DNA of 64,000 bases from Luethyella okanaganae (lineage in GTDB: Bacteria; Actinomycetota; Actinomycetes; Actinomycetales; Microbacteriaceae): the NCBI RefSeq assembly GCF_042660285.1, contig NZ_JBHSTP010000004.1:223017-287016 (forward strand). The letters run 5' to 3'. A program made the translations under genes and the position numbers. Below are positions 34,424-43,724 of this stretch, one piece after another. Each line of letters begins with the position of its first letter. Position 1 is the stretch's first letter. The notes below the pieces were generated by a model. The model was not told where the DNA came from. It made no database searches and saw only the letters and a list, made by a program, of their open reading frames with translations.

Positions 34424-34620
34424 TCGCCGCCAGCGGTTCCGCTCGCCTTCGAAGCACTGTCGAATCGCGTAGGCGACCCACGAAATCTCATGCCAGCCGA
34501 TGCAGGGCGGTTCGGTCATCCGATGCGGTCGCTGGCAGCCTGAGAACCTCACCGGCTCGGCGGCGCCCACGTTGAACGCGACGACCTGGTTACCCCTGGA
34601 TCGCGACGTCGTCGAACATG
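34424..34620 (-). pseudogene. possible frameshifted hypothetical gene
   Basis: An ATG at 34620, three bases past the stop of the next gene, opens MFDDVAIQG and closes at once. A one-base shift at the GGGG run (34593-34596) gives NQVVAFNVGAAEPVRFSGCQ, RPHRMTEPPCIGWHEISWVA and YAIRQCFEGERNRWR with coding-like codons and no stop until it runs antisense to the acetyltransferase gene. The family is not recognised. It may be a decayed gene or noise. Confidence 0.3.
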
Positions 34621-34622
34621 CC

Positions 34623-35042
34623 CTACAGGTAGTCATCGGGAGGAAACCATCGTACGCCGGAACGGTGGCTGATCAGCTGGGCTCGCACCGACACGCCTTC
34701 CGCTCTGCAGGCGTCGCCGAGCGCGCTTGCCCAAGCACGGTCCGCCTGCGTTGACGCCTCGGCCAGTCGGCGCTCCCAGACGAAGATCACCTGAGCCGCG
34801 TCAGCCAGGTCGACGATCTCCTTGATCCGGGAGGCCAGGAGTTCAGCACGCCCACCGGCCGGGCTCGTCGGATAGTCGGCTACCGGCATGATGAGCGGCA
34901 GCTGTCTGTCGTCGCCGTCGATGAAGAGCATCCAGAACTGACGGCGGCACGCGCTCCCGATGAGGGCGGCGACTCGCGCCTCGACTTCGTCGTCGGTGAC
35001 GATCGGCATGGACCTGGCTTCTTCTGCGCTGGGAAGGCTCAT
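34623..35042 (-). CDS. hypothetical protein
   Basis: 139 residues from the ATG at 35042 (MSLPSAEEARSMPIVTDDEV); a second ATG at 35009 is also possible. CRRQFWMLFIDGDDRQLPLI and MPVADYPTSP are followed by a helical region with VIFVWERRLAEASTQADRAW and the ending GVRWFPPDDYL. This resembles uncharacterised actinobacterial proteins with no assigned role. It is soluble, with no membrane segment. Confidence 0.75.
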   Translation of the reverse strand: MSLPSAEEARSMPIVTDDEVEARVAALIGSACRRQFWMLFIDGDDRQLPLIMPVADYPTSPAGGRAELLASRIKEIVDLADAAQVIFVWERRLAEASTQADRAWASALGDACRAEGVSVRAQLISHRSGVRWFPPDDYL

Positions 35043-35224
35043 GCCCACGATGGTCCTGGGTGCCACCGCGCCTCCGGGCGGGCGAACCTCGATCTGTGCA
35101 GAACCCGCGGCGATCCCCGCCCTGTGGAGAACACCACCCTGCGCAGCGCCCGCCCGTATAGTGAACTCGGTAGACGCCGAGGTGCGAGCGGATGCCCTCA
35201 TTGCCAGACCTTCTGGGGAGATTC

Positions 35225-35716
35225 ATGACCGAGCCGACCACATGGCCACGCGTGCCCCTGGTGTCGCCCCGAGCCCGAGCGATCCTGGCCATCGGCGTCG
35301 CAGCGCTCACTGCGACGACGCTGAGCGGATGCGTCGCCCCGCCTCCGCCGCCCGTCACCATCGTCGTGACCCAGACACCGACCCCGAAGCCCACGCCTGT
35401 ACCCGTGCCGACCGCGACATCGCTCGACCCACCGACGCCCGTCGAGATCGTCCCGAACGATCCGGCGCCGCCCGTCGTGGAGGGCCCGGCATCCGATCAC
35501 GGACCGGCGGAAGGCGCAATGGGACCCACGACGAGTGACGCGAACGGCTCCCTGCTCAGCTATACGGTGGTGCAGGGCGACGTGTTCTTCAACATCGCGC
35601 AGCGTTTCGATCTGCCGCAGCAGCAATTGCTGCGCATGAACCCGTCGATCCACGGCCTCGGACTCGACATCTACATCGGAGACGTCGTCAACCTGGACTG
35701 GACCACGACCCGGTGA
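35225..35716 (+). CDS. LysM-domain lipoprotein
   Basis: 163 residues. An N-terminal hydrophobic segment ends in the lipobox TLSGC, followed by a Pro/Thr-rich wall-spanning linker (PTPKPTPVPVPTATS) and a C-terminal LysM domain (SYTVVQGDVFFNIAQRFDL..IYIGDVVNLDW) that binds peptidoglycan glycan chains. It therefore tethers something near the wall; no catalytic domain is attached. GGGGAG lies four bases before the ATG. Confidence 0.9.
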   Translation: MTEPTTWPRVPLVSPRARAILAIGVAALTATTLSGCVAPPPPPVTIVVTQTPTPKPTPVPVPTATSLDPPTPVEIVPNDPAPPVVEGPASDHGPAEGAMGPTTSDANGSLLSYTVVQGDVFFNIAQRFDLPQQQLLRMNPSIHGLGLDIYIGDVVNLDWTTTR

Positions 35717-35729
35717 GCCGCGTCGGTGT

Positions 35730-36668
35730 TCAGACGAATGTGACGGCCGCCTGCAACCGCGTTCGCACCTCGAACAACTCGGTCCCGCCGATGCGAGCCG
35801 CCCCGGGGAGCCCGTCGCGCATGACGCCGGGAAGCCGCGACTGCTGGACGAGGGCGGTCACCGCGCCACGGGATCTGCCCAACACCTCCGGCGAGTCGAG
35901 CGCCGCGTCATCCGGAACCACCAGGAGCAGCCCCGTGAACTTCACCCTGGCCGCCCGGGAGATGGCGCGCGCCCGCATGGACAGCTCGTGCACCGGCTTC
36001 TCACCAGCGAGCACCTCGCCGACGAGCTCACCGCGCCGGGTGCGCACGACGCCACCCCAGTCCTCGCTCTGCACCGCGAAGAGGCCGGTGGGGCCGAGCA
36101 CGATGTGGTCGAGCTTGGGTGGTGCACCGTGGCCTGCCGCCTCGGTGGCAACGTCGTGCCAGACGGTGAAGCCGATGCCGAGCGAGGCGAGCGAGCGAGC
36201 GGTCGCCTCCTCGCTCAACGCGTTGGCGAGCAGACGGCGGAGGTCGCGGGGCGCCGAGCGCACGAGCGACGCGTCGTAGGGATCGCCGATGGAGACACCG
36301 CGACCGGCCCACTCGCGCATGAGCACGAGGTAGCGCTCCCGGCTCCACCCGCCGGGATGCCCGTAGGAGCGGGCGGTGGGCCGGGAGTCCTGACGCGGCG
36401 GCCTGGCCGGCGGGGCAGCCCACGGCTGGGCGCCGGGACCGCCGCCGGACGATGCCGTCCCGCCGCGATCGTAGGCTGCTCGTGCCGACGGGGTGCCGAT
36501 GCGCTCCCAGGCCACCTGCACGGCATGGAACCTGGCCGGATCGCCCCCTGTGTCGGGGTGGGTCTCGCGCAGCATCCGGCGATAGGCGCGTCGCAATTCG
36601 TCCTCGCCGGCGGTCGCGCCGACGCCGAGCACCTCGTAGGGCGTCGCCGAGATCGGGCTATCGTGCAT
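35730..36668 (-). CDS. DnaJ-domain / NERD-domain fusion protein
   Basis: 312 residues from the ATG at 36668. A J domain (TPYEVLGVGATAGEDELRRA, YRRMLRETHPDTGG with the HPD motif) is followed by a Pro-rich linker and a C-terminal NERD-like nuclease-related domain (ATARSLASLGIGFTVWHDVA, LDHIVLGPTGLFAVQSEDWG). The HPD motif would engage DnaK. NERD domains resemble restriction-type nucleases of uncertain activity. It is a fusion of a chaperone co-factor to a possible nuclease. Confidence 0.88.
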   Translation of the reverse strand: MHDSPISATPYEVLGVGATAGEDELRRAYRRMLRETHPDTGGDPARFHAVQVAWERIGTPSARAAYDRGGTASSGGGPGAQPWAAPPARPPRQDSRPTARSYGHPGGWSRERYLVLMREWAGRGVSIGDPYDASLVRSAPRDLRRLLANALSEEATARSLASLGIGFTVWHDVATEAAGHGAPPKLDHIVLGPTGLFAVQSEDWGGVVRTRRGELVGEVLAGEKPVHELSMRARAISRAARVKFTGLLLVVPDDAALDSPEVLGRSRGAVTALVQQSRLPGVMRDGLPGAARIGGTELFEVRTRLQAAVTFV

Positions 36669-36991
36669 GAGACTCTCTCGAAGCGGGTAAGTGGAAGCGG
36701 GCGGTCCTGCCGGATCGGCTCTCACCGCGGGTGAAGGCCGATCGTCAGGATCGAGGATAGAGAATACCGGCCGTGCGCGCGAAGCGGCTGAGAACCGTCG
36801 GCGTTCGCGGACGGCGGACGGCCGATCCGACTCGTCGGACCAGCGCTCAACGGTCGTCGGCGACCGCCCGAATCAGCATTGCGTCGTCGATGAAGGCCCC
36901 GAACGCCGCCGAGCAGCTCTTCCGTCAGCGCCGCTTCGTCGACCGCGAGCAGCCGGGCCAGCGCACCGTACCGGCATGGCTCGCGGGCGCT

Positions 36992-37036
36992 GCCCGTGCG
37001 GACGACCGCTGTTCGCGCGAGGTCGTCCGCACGGGC
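36992..37036. repeat. 16-bp perfect inverted repeat in a 386-bp gap
   Basis: GCCCGTGCGGACGACC (36992-37007) pairs perfectly with 37021-37036 around 13 nt, 19 bp before the 3' end of the DUF488 gene, so it may terminate that gene. 36669-36991 otherwise shows only scraps of minus-strand coding-like sequence (for example LARLLAVDEAALTEELL) broken by frameshifts. Confidence 0.75.
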
Positions 37037-37054
37037 GGCGTTCGGCGCAGGCCT

Positions 37055-37414
37055 CTACGACGCTACGAGGTAGTCGCGCAGCACGGCAGCGTGGTTGACG
37101 ACCGGATCACGCGCACCGTAAACGAGCGTCACCATCGGATGACGCTCCAGCACCTCGCGCAAGGTGTCGACGGCTCCGATGGTCGCGGCATCCGACTCGA
37201 GCTCGGCGCGGTATCTTCGCGCGAACTCCGCGAGGCGTTGCGGATCGTGGTTCCACCAGGAGCGAAGCCCGGGGCTGGGAGCGACATCCTTGAGCCATAG
37301 GTCGAGACGGGCCCTCTCTCGACTGATACCGCGTGGCCAGAGCCGATCGACGAGCACACGGAAACCTCCGTCCGGCGCAGGACCGTCGTATGCGCGTTCG
37401 AGATTGATGACCAT
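37055..37414 (-). CDS. DUF488 family protein
   Basis: 119 residues. INLERAYDGPAPDGGFRVLV, DRLWPRGISRERARLDLWLK and WWNHDPQRLAEFARRYRAEL are the signature blocks of DUF488 (YeaO-like) proteins, whose biochemical role is unknown. GAGG precedes the ATG. Confidence 0.93.
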   Translation of the reverse strand: MVINLERAYDGPAPDGGFRVLVDRLWPRGISRERARLDLWLKDVAPSPGLRSWWNHDPQRLAEFARRYRAELESDAATIGAVDTLREVLERHPMVTLVYGARDPVVNHAAVLRDYLVAS

Positions 37415-37575
37415 ACGACATCCTCACACCTCGGCCGTCGTCACGCCATCGCCGAAGCGTCGGCCGCCGACACCGCGCGTCGTTCACCTCCTGTCAAGGA
37501 TCATCTGGTGCAATATGCATATACCGTGAGTGCGCGCAACGAAGAAGCACGCACTTCCGAGCGAACGGATGTTGT

Positions 37576-38514
37576 GTGAGAACACACACGGCCGAGTACC
37601 CGAGGCCTGAGCACTTCCTACTCCATGTGAGCGACACCCACCTGCTCGCAGGCGACGCGAGGCTCTACGGTCGTGTCGACAGCACCCGCTATCTGCGACT
37701 CCTCTTCGATGAGTTCGAGGCTTCTGGCGGTCGGCCCGAAGCGATCGTCTTCACAGGCGATCTCACCGATCGTGGCGAACCGGACGCCTACGAGCGGCTC
37801 CGGGGAATCGTCGAGCCTGCGGCGGCGCGCCTCGGTGCCCAGGTCATCTGGGTCATGGGCAACCACGACGACAGAGCCGCCTTCTACACCGGGCTCCTGC
37901 GCGAGAAACCGTCGACGATGCCCGTCGATCGGCTCTACGACCTGAATGGTTTGCGCGTCATCACCCTCGACTCGACGGTGCCTGGCAGGCATCACGGCGA
38001 GATCACGACCGCTCAGCTCGACTGGCTCACCGAGGAGTTGTCACGACCGGCCCCGCACGGCACGATCCTGGCCATGCACCATCCGCCCATTCCGAGTGTT
38101 CTGGACCTGGCCGCCTCGGTCGAGCTTCGCGAGCAGAGCAAGCTCGCCGCGGTGCTGCGCGGAACGGATGTGCGCAGTATTCTCGCCGGGCACCTGCACT
38201 ACTCCTCGACGGCGACCTTCGCAGGCATCCCGGTGTCCGTCGCCTCGGCGACGTGCTACACCCAGGACCTCAACGTGCCGGTGGGCGGAACCCGCGGACA
38301 CGACGGAGCTCAGGGCTTCAACCTCGTGCACGTGTACCCCGAGACGATCCTGCATTCGGTCGCGCCACTCGGCGACTTTCCGACGCTCGATCACATCGAC
38401 GCCGCCGAGAGCGCCCGGCGGCTGTCCGAGGCCGGCATCCGGTTCCCCGCCCCGAACGTAAGCGCGCTCTCGGAACACGATCCGCCTACGACGCCGATTC
38501 CCGTTCCGGCATAG
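37576..38514 (+). CDS. metallophosphoesterase (CpdA-like)
   Basis: 312 residues from a GTG. Motifs of the calcineurin-like fold are complete: HVSDTHLLAGD (DxH), VFTGDLTDRGEP (GDxxD), VMGNHDDRAAF (GNHD), AMHHPPIPSV and AGHLHYSSTATF (GHxH). The order and length match class III cyclic-nucleotide phosphodiesterases (CpdA type), but the substrate could be another phosphodiester. Its end overlaps the convergent Stealth gene by 29 bp. Confidence 0.92.
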   Translation: MRTHTAEYPRPEHFLLHVSDTHLLAGDARLYGRVDSTRYLRLLFDEFEASGGRPEAIVFTGDLTDRGEPDAYERLRGIVEPAAARLGAQVIWVMGNHDDRAAFYTGLLREKPSTMPVDRLYDLNGLRVITLDSTVPGRHHGEITTAQLDWLTEELSRPAPHGTILAMHHPPIPSVLDLAASVELREQSKLAAVLRGTDVRSILAGHLHYSSTATFAGIPVSVASATCYTQDLNVPVGGTRGHDGAQGFNLVHVYPETILHSVAPLGDFPTLDHIDAAESARRLSEAGIRFPAPNVSALSEHDPPTTPIPVPA

Positions 38515-40246
38515 CCTCGAGCCCCGAGGATGCCGCGGCCTCGACTGCCGCGCCGGTGACGCCCTGCAGAGCCTTCCTCGCAGAGAGAACCTCGTTTCCG
38601 GCGTCCTTCTCCCACGGCGCCGGAAACGGAAAGTACTTCTCGAGGAAGTCGGTCACAGCCGCCGTGCGCTCCTCGATCGAGATCTCTGGCCTGCTGCCAT
38701 CGTTCAGGCAGAACATGTCCTGGTCACGGCGCTCGAGAAGTCGTCGCATCGACGGCAGGGCCGAGCGCAACGTCGTCTCGATGTACTTGACCCTGGCCTG
38801 CGTCTGCACGACGGCGTGCCCGGTCATGAGGGCGTAGTAATGGTAGAAGGAGTTCGTCACCGAGATGTCTGTGGCCGAACGGAACCGGCTCATCGCCGTT
38901 CGCTCGAAGTCCTCCGTGAACTCACGTTCCATCGCGTCAAGCACATCGGTGCGCAGCGGTGCCGCACAGTGCTCGAGATGACGCGTCGTCACCTTGCCGA
39001 ACCGTTCGCGCAGCAGACGCCGGTTCACGCGCGCAGCGTTCTCGAAGCCGCTACGGCTCGGATCGCTGTCGCCGAGGCCGATGCGCGTCGCCGCCTCGAC
39101 GAACCTGGTCACGCCGCCCGGCGAGAAGAAGAGCTCCGGCCGCACAGGACGTCCGAAAAACATGTCGTCGTTGGAATACAAGAAGTGTTTGGCGATTCCC
39201 GGAATGTGATGCAGCTGGCTCTCGACAGCGTGCGAGTTGTGCGTCGGCAACGCATCCGGTTTCTGGAAGAAGTCCTCGCTGCGCATGATCGTGACCCGCG
39301 GATGCTGGGCGAGCCAGTCCGGTGCAGGTGAGTCGGTCGCGATGAAGATCCGTCGCACCCATGGGGCGAACATATGCACACTGCGCAATGCGTACTTGAG
39401 CTCGTTGATCTGACGGAAACGCGCCTCGGAGTCGTCGCCGTCGCCAACGACGTAGGCCCGCATGCGTTTCGCCCGCTCTCGCTGGAATTCCGCCGAAGAG
39501 CCATCGACCCAGGAGAAGACCATGTCGATCTCGAAGCTCACATCGCTCACGAGGTCGGCGAACATGTTCTCGAGGGTGTGCCAGCGCCGTCCGTAGAGTT
39601 CGACGGTGTCGTCGACTGCCTCTGAACGCGGCAATCGGGTGCGCATGAGCGCGTTCTCGACCGGTGCCACGATCTCGTCGTCGCCAAAGCGCCACAGCTC
39701 GAGCTGAAAGGCCGTCTCGGGCCCGTACCGCAGCCGACCGATCGGCTCGAGGCGCAGCCGGTAGACCCGGAAGACGGACGCCTTGCGCCGCGTCGACAGC
39801 ACGCCGTCGGCGATCAACACGGCCGGTGCGCCGCCGTGGTCGAGCGTCTTGGCGTAGAACGGCTCGTTCGCGAAAGCGGTAGCGAGCGCAGCGTTCAGTT
39901 CCTTGCGCCGCCGTCGATCGACCGCGATCACGGGACGATCGTTGTCGCCGCGCACGAGCAGAAAGTCGATGCCTGCGGCGATCAGGGCCTTGCGCACGGC
40001 CAACAGGTCTTTGACCATCGACTCTTGCGGAGTGAAGTGCCCGGCGACGAGCGCGTATTCTCCGTTGCGCAGAACGATATCGTCGCGGACGAAACGTTGA
40101 GGGAGCACCTCGGAACCCGGAGCACGAATGACCGCCTCCGGCTCGCCACTCAAGGAACCGTGCTTCTCGCCCGGTTTGCCGCTCCGCCCGAAGCTGATCG
40201 GCACGGGCACCTCAACCTCATGTATCGCGTTCTGGCTGCCCGTCAT
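38486..40246 (-). CDS. Stealth family sugar-phosphate transferase
   Basis: 586 residues. Stealth conserved regions appear in order: FEIDMVFSWVDGSSAEFQRE (CR1), RFRQINELKYALRSVHMFAP and WVRRIFIATDSPAPDWL (CR2), FLYSNDDMFFGRPV (CR3 core), and DMFCLNDG (CR4). Family members (bacterial capsule hexose-1-phosphate transferases, mycobacterial CpsY) transfer sugar-1-phosphate onto glycans. The N-terminal 200 residues are less conserved. It may modify a cell-surface polysaccharide. Confidence 0.9.
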   Translation of the reverse strand: MTGSQNAIHEVEVPVPISFGRSGKPGEKHGSLSGEPEAVIRAPGSEVLPQRFVRDDIVLRNGEYALVAGHFTPQESMVKDLLAVRKALIAAGIDFLLVRGDNDRPVIAVDRRRRKELNAALATAFANEPFYAKTLDHGGAPAVLIADGVLSTRRKASVFRVYRLRLEPIGRLRYGPETAFQLELWRFGDDEIVAPVENALMRTRLPRSEAVDDTVELYGRRWHTLENMFADLVSDVSFEIDMVFSWVDGSSAEFQRERAKRMRAYVVGDGDDSEARFRQINELKYALRSVHMFAPWVRRIFIATDSPAPDWLAQHPRVTIMRSEDFFQKPDALPTHNSHAVESQLHHIPGIAKHFLYSNDDMFFGRPVRPELFFSPGGVTRFVEAATRIGLGDSDPSRSGFENAARVNRRLLRERFGKVTTRHLEHCAAPLRTDVLDAMEREFTEDFERTAMSRFRSATDISVTNSFYHYYALMTGHAVVQTQARVKYIETTLRSALPSMRRLLERRDQDMFCLNDGSRPEISIEERTAAVTDFLEKYFPFPAPWEKDAGNEVLSARKALQGVTGAAVEAAASSGLEAMPERESAS

Positions 40247-40453
40247 ACCGATCCCGCCCTTCTTCTGCCGCTTCTGAGAGTCCGCCGTCTGGTTTCGCCA
40301 TCCCGCAGCTCGCTGGAACGACGGGCGTGTTCCACGATGCGACCACCGACGATCGGCCCCGCCAATATCCAGACCCGGGCGCGAAGCGGCCGGTGGATCA
40401 CGGTGGCTCTGCCGGCTATTCTACGCGACGTGCACCGACGCCGATCGCGGAGG

Positions 40454-41266
40454 TCATGCGTCGAGCGCATTGGCACGGAAGACGGCTTCGGTACGACTCG
40501 AAGCGCCGAGCTTGCGCAGAATGGCCGAGACGTGAACACTCACCGTCTTGCCGCTGATGAACAGGCGTTCGCCGATCTGCCGGTTGCTGAGGCCTTGCGC
40601 GACGAGGTCGAGCACCTGACGTTCTCGAGCGGTGAGTTCACCGTGTGCGGGGTCCGTCCGCAGGCGTGCGACGGAAGCGGCACCGTCCAGCGCGAGCCCT
40701 GCCTGCGCCGCGACCCGCGCCGCCGCGTCGCTCACGAGTCCGATCCCGATCGCATCGGCGCTCTCGATTGCCAGCCAGAAGGTTCTCTGAGCAGCCGCGC
40801 GTTCGCCGCTCTCGAGTTGTGCCTGCCCCAGACGCAGCCGCGTGTACGGCAGCAGATAGGCGGGAGCCACGCTGGAAGCCGCGAGATCGACAGCGTTCTG
40901 CCACAGTGCGGTGTCCGTGCCGGTGCCAGCCTCGCCGCCCAGCTCCGCATCGAAGAGCGCGCTCCAGAGATCGAACGACGGCCAGAATCGCTCTCGTTCC
41001 AAGAGAGCTCGCAATCGAGGCTCCGCCTCTGAGGGGCTCACCGGCGCCGGTCCGCTCCCGAGAGCCGCCGGAACCCGGGAGACAAGCGGAGCGGCACGCA
41101 TCGCCGGGAGGCGACGTGATGCGAATGCCGGCGGCGCAACCTGGCTGGCGAGTTGCTGCGCGCGCAGGGCGGCGAGCACGCGTGCCGCGAGCGCGAGCAG
41201 CGGCATGTCGTAGCCGGGAAGGGAACGATGCACCTCGGAGAGCAGAACGCTCGCCTCCGTCCACGC
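40454..41266 (-). pseudogene. LAL-type LuxR regulator, C-terminal piece (after the internal stop)
   Basis: It continues in frame directly after the TAG at 41267-41269 (AWTEASVLLSEVHRSLPGYD). It contains tetratricopeptide-like helices and the C-terminal LuxR helix-turn-helix (HGELTARERQVLDLVAQGLS, NRQIGERLFISGKTVSVHVS, AILRKLGASSRTEAVFRANA). Read alone it could start at the GTG at 41233. With the upstream piece it would form a ~1016-residue regulator. Confidence 0.85.
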
Positions 41267-43504
41267 CTAGTCGAGATCACCCTGAGCGAGCGCGATCTCT
41301 CCCGCGACCCTGGCCACGCCGAGGCGTGTCTGCATCTCGACCTCGATGATGCCAGCCATCGAGCCGCGCAAGGAGCGAAACTGCTGCGCGGCCTCATCCG
41401 GATCGCCACGCCACAGCATCGCCCAGAGACGGTCCCGCTGCAAGTAGACCTTGAAGGCGAGTGGCGGGTCGAGGGCGAGTCCGCGGTCGATGAGGGTTTC
41501 GGCACGCTCCCACTGACCGAGGGCGAAGAGCGGGTCGACCGCGTTCGATGCGAGGATCACGCCGGAGCTGCGTTCGACACCGAGCTCCCGCGCTTTCGCG
41601 AGCCCGTCTTCTGCGAGTTCGACCGCCTCCTCGTATCGCCCGAGGAGATACATGACGTCGGAAGCGTTGACCCGGTGGCGCAGCGTCGCGCTACTGTCAC
41701 CATCGGCGAGCACACGGGCGCGTTCGAGTTCGGCCAAGCCGTCCTCGATCTGACCGTTGCTCACACGCGAGACCCCGGCGATATTGGCCGAAATCGACGA
41801 GTAGCGCGCAGATCCGACCGCGACCGCCTCGATCAAGGCCGCCTCGGCCATCTCGATCGCCTCCCCGAGCCGGGCCTCGATCATGAACCGCCCGGCGAGC
41901 GAGGCGAGCAAGGTCGCGCGCATCTCGCCCGGGGTGCCGGGCGGCACGAGATCGAGCGCTTGCTCGAGCATCGGTATCGAGCCCGGCTTGCCCGCATTCG
42001 CGAGGTAGAACGCCTTGTCACGCAACAGCCGCGCATAGCGGAGGCCGTCTTCACGAGGGCACTCCTCGAGTGCGAGATTCACCATCGCGAGGGAGCGCTC
42101 CCCCTCACCCGCATTGCGTAGGTGCGACGCCGTGCGCCCGATGAGGTCGATCTTGTCCATGCCGGCGATCCTCTCAGCCTCCGGCACCTGCTCCCAGAGT
42201 TCGAGGGCACGCTCACCCATCTGGGCTGCGGTGCTGTAGGCGTAGGCGGCTCTGGCCTCCGACATGGCGAGAAGCGAGGCAGGGAAGGCCTTCGCGACGT
42301 GATGCGCCGCGATCCAGTGGTGGGAGACCTCGGCGGCTACCCGGCGTGTGCCGGAGTCGGCCTCGAGCGCTTCGGCGTAACGGGCGTGGAAACGCGCTCG
42401 CTCGCCGGGCACGAGGTCGGCGTGGATGGCCTCGCGCACCAGGGCATGCCTGAAGGAGTAGCTGTCGTCGTCTGCGAGGAGCACATTGGCGAGCACTGCC
42501 TCACGCGCGGCGGTGTCGAGTTCGTCGGACGTTCCGGCGTACACCCCGGCCAGCAGCTCGTGAGCGACGCTCACGCCGCCGGCCGAGACGAGACGCAGGA
42601 GGTGTTGTGTCGGTTCGCTCAGCCGCTCATACCGGGCGAGCAGCAGTTCGCGCAAAGTGTCCGGAAGCTCTTCGCGCGTGCTGCAGCCCTCGAGCCCGAG
42701 CAGCTCCTCCACGAAGAACGGAACGCCCTCGCTGCGCAGGAAGACGCTCTCGATCACCTCAGCGGGCGGGATCGCTCCGAGGATCGCCTTCGCCTGTTTG
42801 CGCACCTGGGCGCGATTGAGGCGTTTCAGCTCCCGACGTTCGATGCTGCGGCTGCGCTCGAGCTCTGAGAGGAAACCGCGAAGCGGGTGCCCACGCGACA
42901 CGTCGTCGCTGCGGTAGCTGAGCACCAGGAGGATGCGTCCGCTGGAGAGCGCCCTGAAGAGGAATCGCAGCATGTTGAGGCTCGCACCGTCGACCCACTG
43001 CAGGTCTTCGATGACGACGAGCACGGGAGTATCACGCGAGAAGTTCTCCAACAGCACCGCGACGGCCTCGTGCAGCTGATCGCTGCTGGCGGCGATCGGA
43101 TCACCACCTCCCGGGATCGAGCCCTGCCCAGCCGGGGCCGATGCACTGCCTTCAACAGCGGCGAGTTCCGGAAGGAGTGCGATGAGTGCGCCCTTGCCCG
43201 GTCCGGCGGCCGCGACCATCGTCTCGCCACCCACGGCCTCGACGAGAGCACGCAGAACGCTCTTGATCGGCGCATAAGGCGCTGCGACGGCGCCGAGATC
43301 GACGCACTGGCCTCTCAGCAGCAGCACGGATCCCGCGACATCCGCCTCGAACTCGCGAAGCAGCCGTGTCTTGCCGATGCCCGCCTCGCCGCCGATCACG
43401 ACGGCGCGCGTCGCCCCCCGTGCGGCCTCGGCGAGCACCTCACGCAGCCGGGCGAGTTCGGAGTCTCGCCCGATCATGGTGGGGCTCGACGCAGATGTTG
43501 TCAT
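41267..43504 (-). pseudogene. LAL-type LuxR regulator, N-terminal piece (ends at an amber codon)
   Basis: 745 residues from the ATG at 43504 (MTTSASSPTMIGRDSELARL). The ATPase domain shows Walker A VVIGGEAGIGKTRLL and Walker B VLVVIEDLQWVDGASLNML, then a long helical repeat region. It ends ...EIALAQGDLD at TAG, and the same frame resumes at once with the rest of the protein, so the gene is split by one nonsense codon. Without the DNA-binding domain this part alone cannot act as the normal activator. Confidence 0.88.
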
Positions 43505-43724
43505 TCGCCCATCGTGCCATGCGCAGCCGACGCTCACGACGGCGTGCGCCCGAGGGCTCCGGATGCCCCAGACGCATCCCGGGAGGACGACCCAACAAGC
43601 TCGGGTGGGCGCCCATGTCCCCCTAATGGCCGACAGATGAAATCGAAGTCCATAACTAGAATTTTGGGGCGCGCGGAAGGTGTCAGTCTTCGGCGGAGCA
43701 CTGCATCCCAGCAAGGGAGTTCGG

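Noticed and set aside
36850..36990. Minus-strand gene (LARLLAVDEAALTEELL)
   Set aside because: Needs at least one frameshift, has no start, and matches no family I know; kept only as a note in the gap description.
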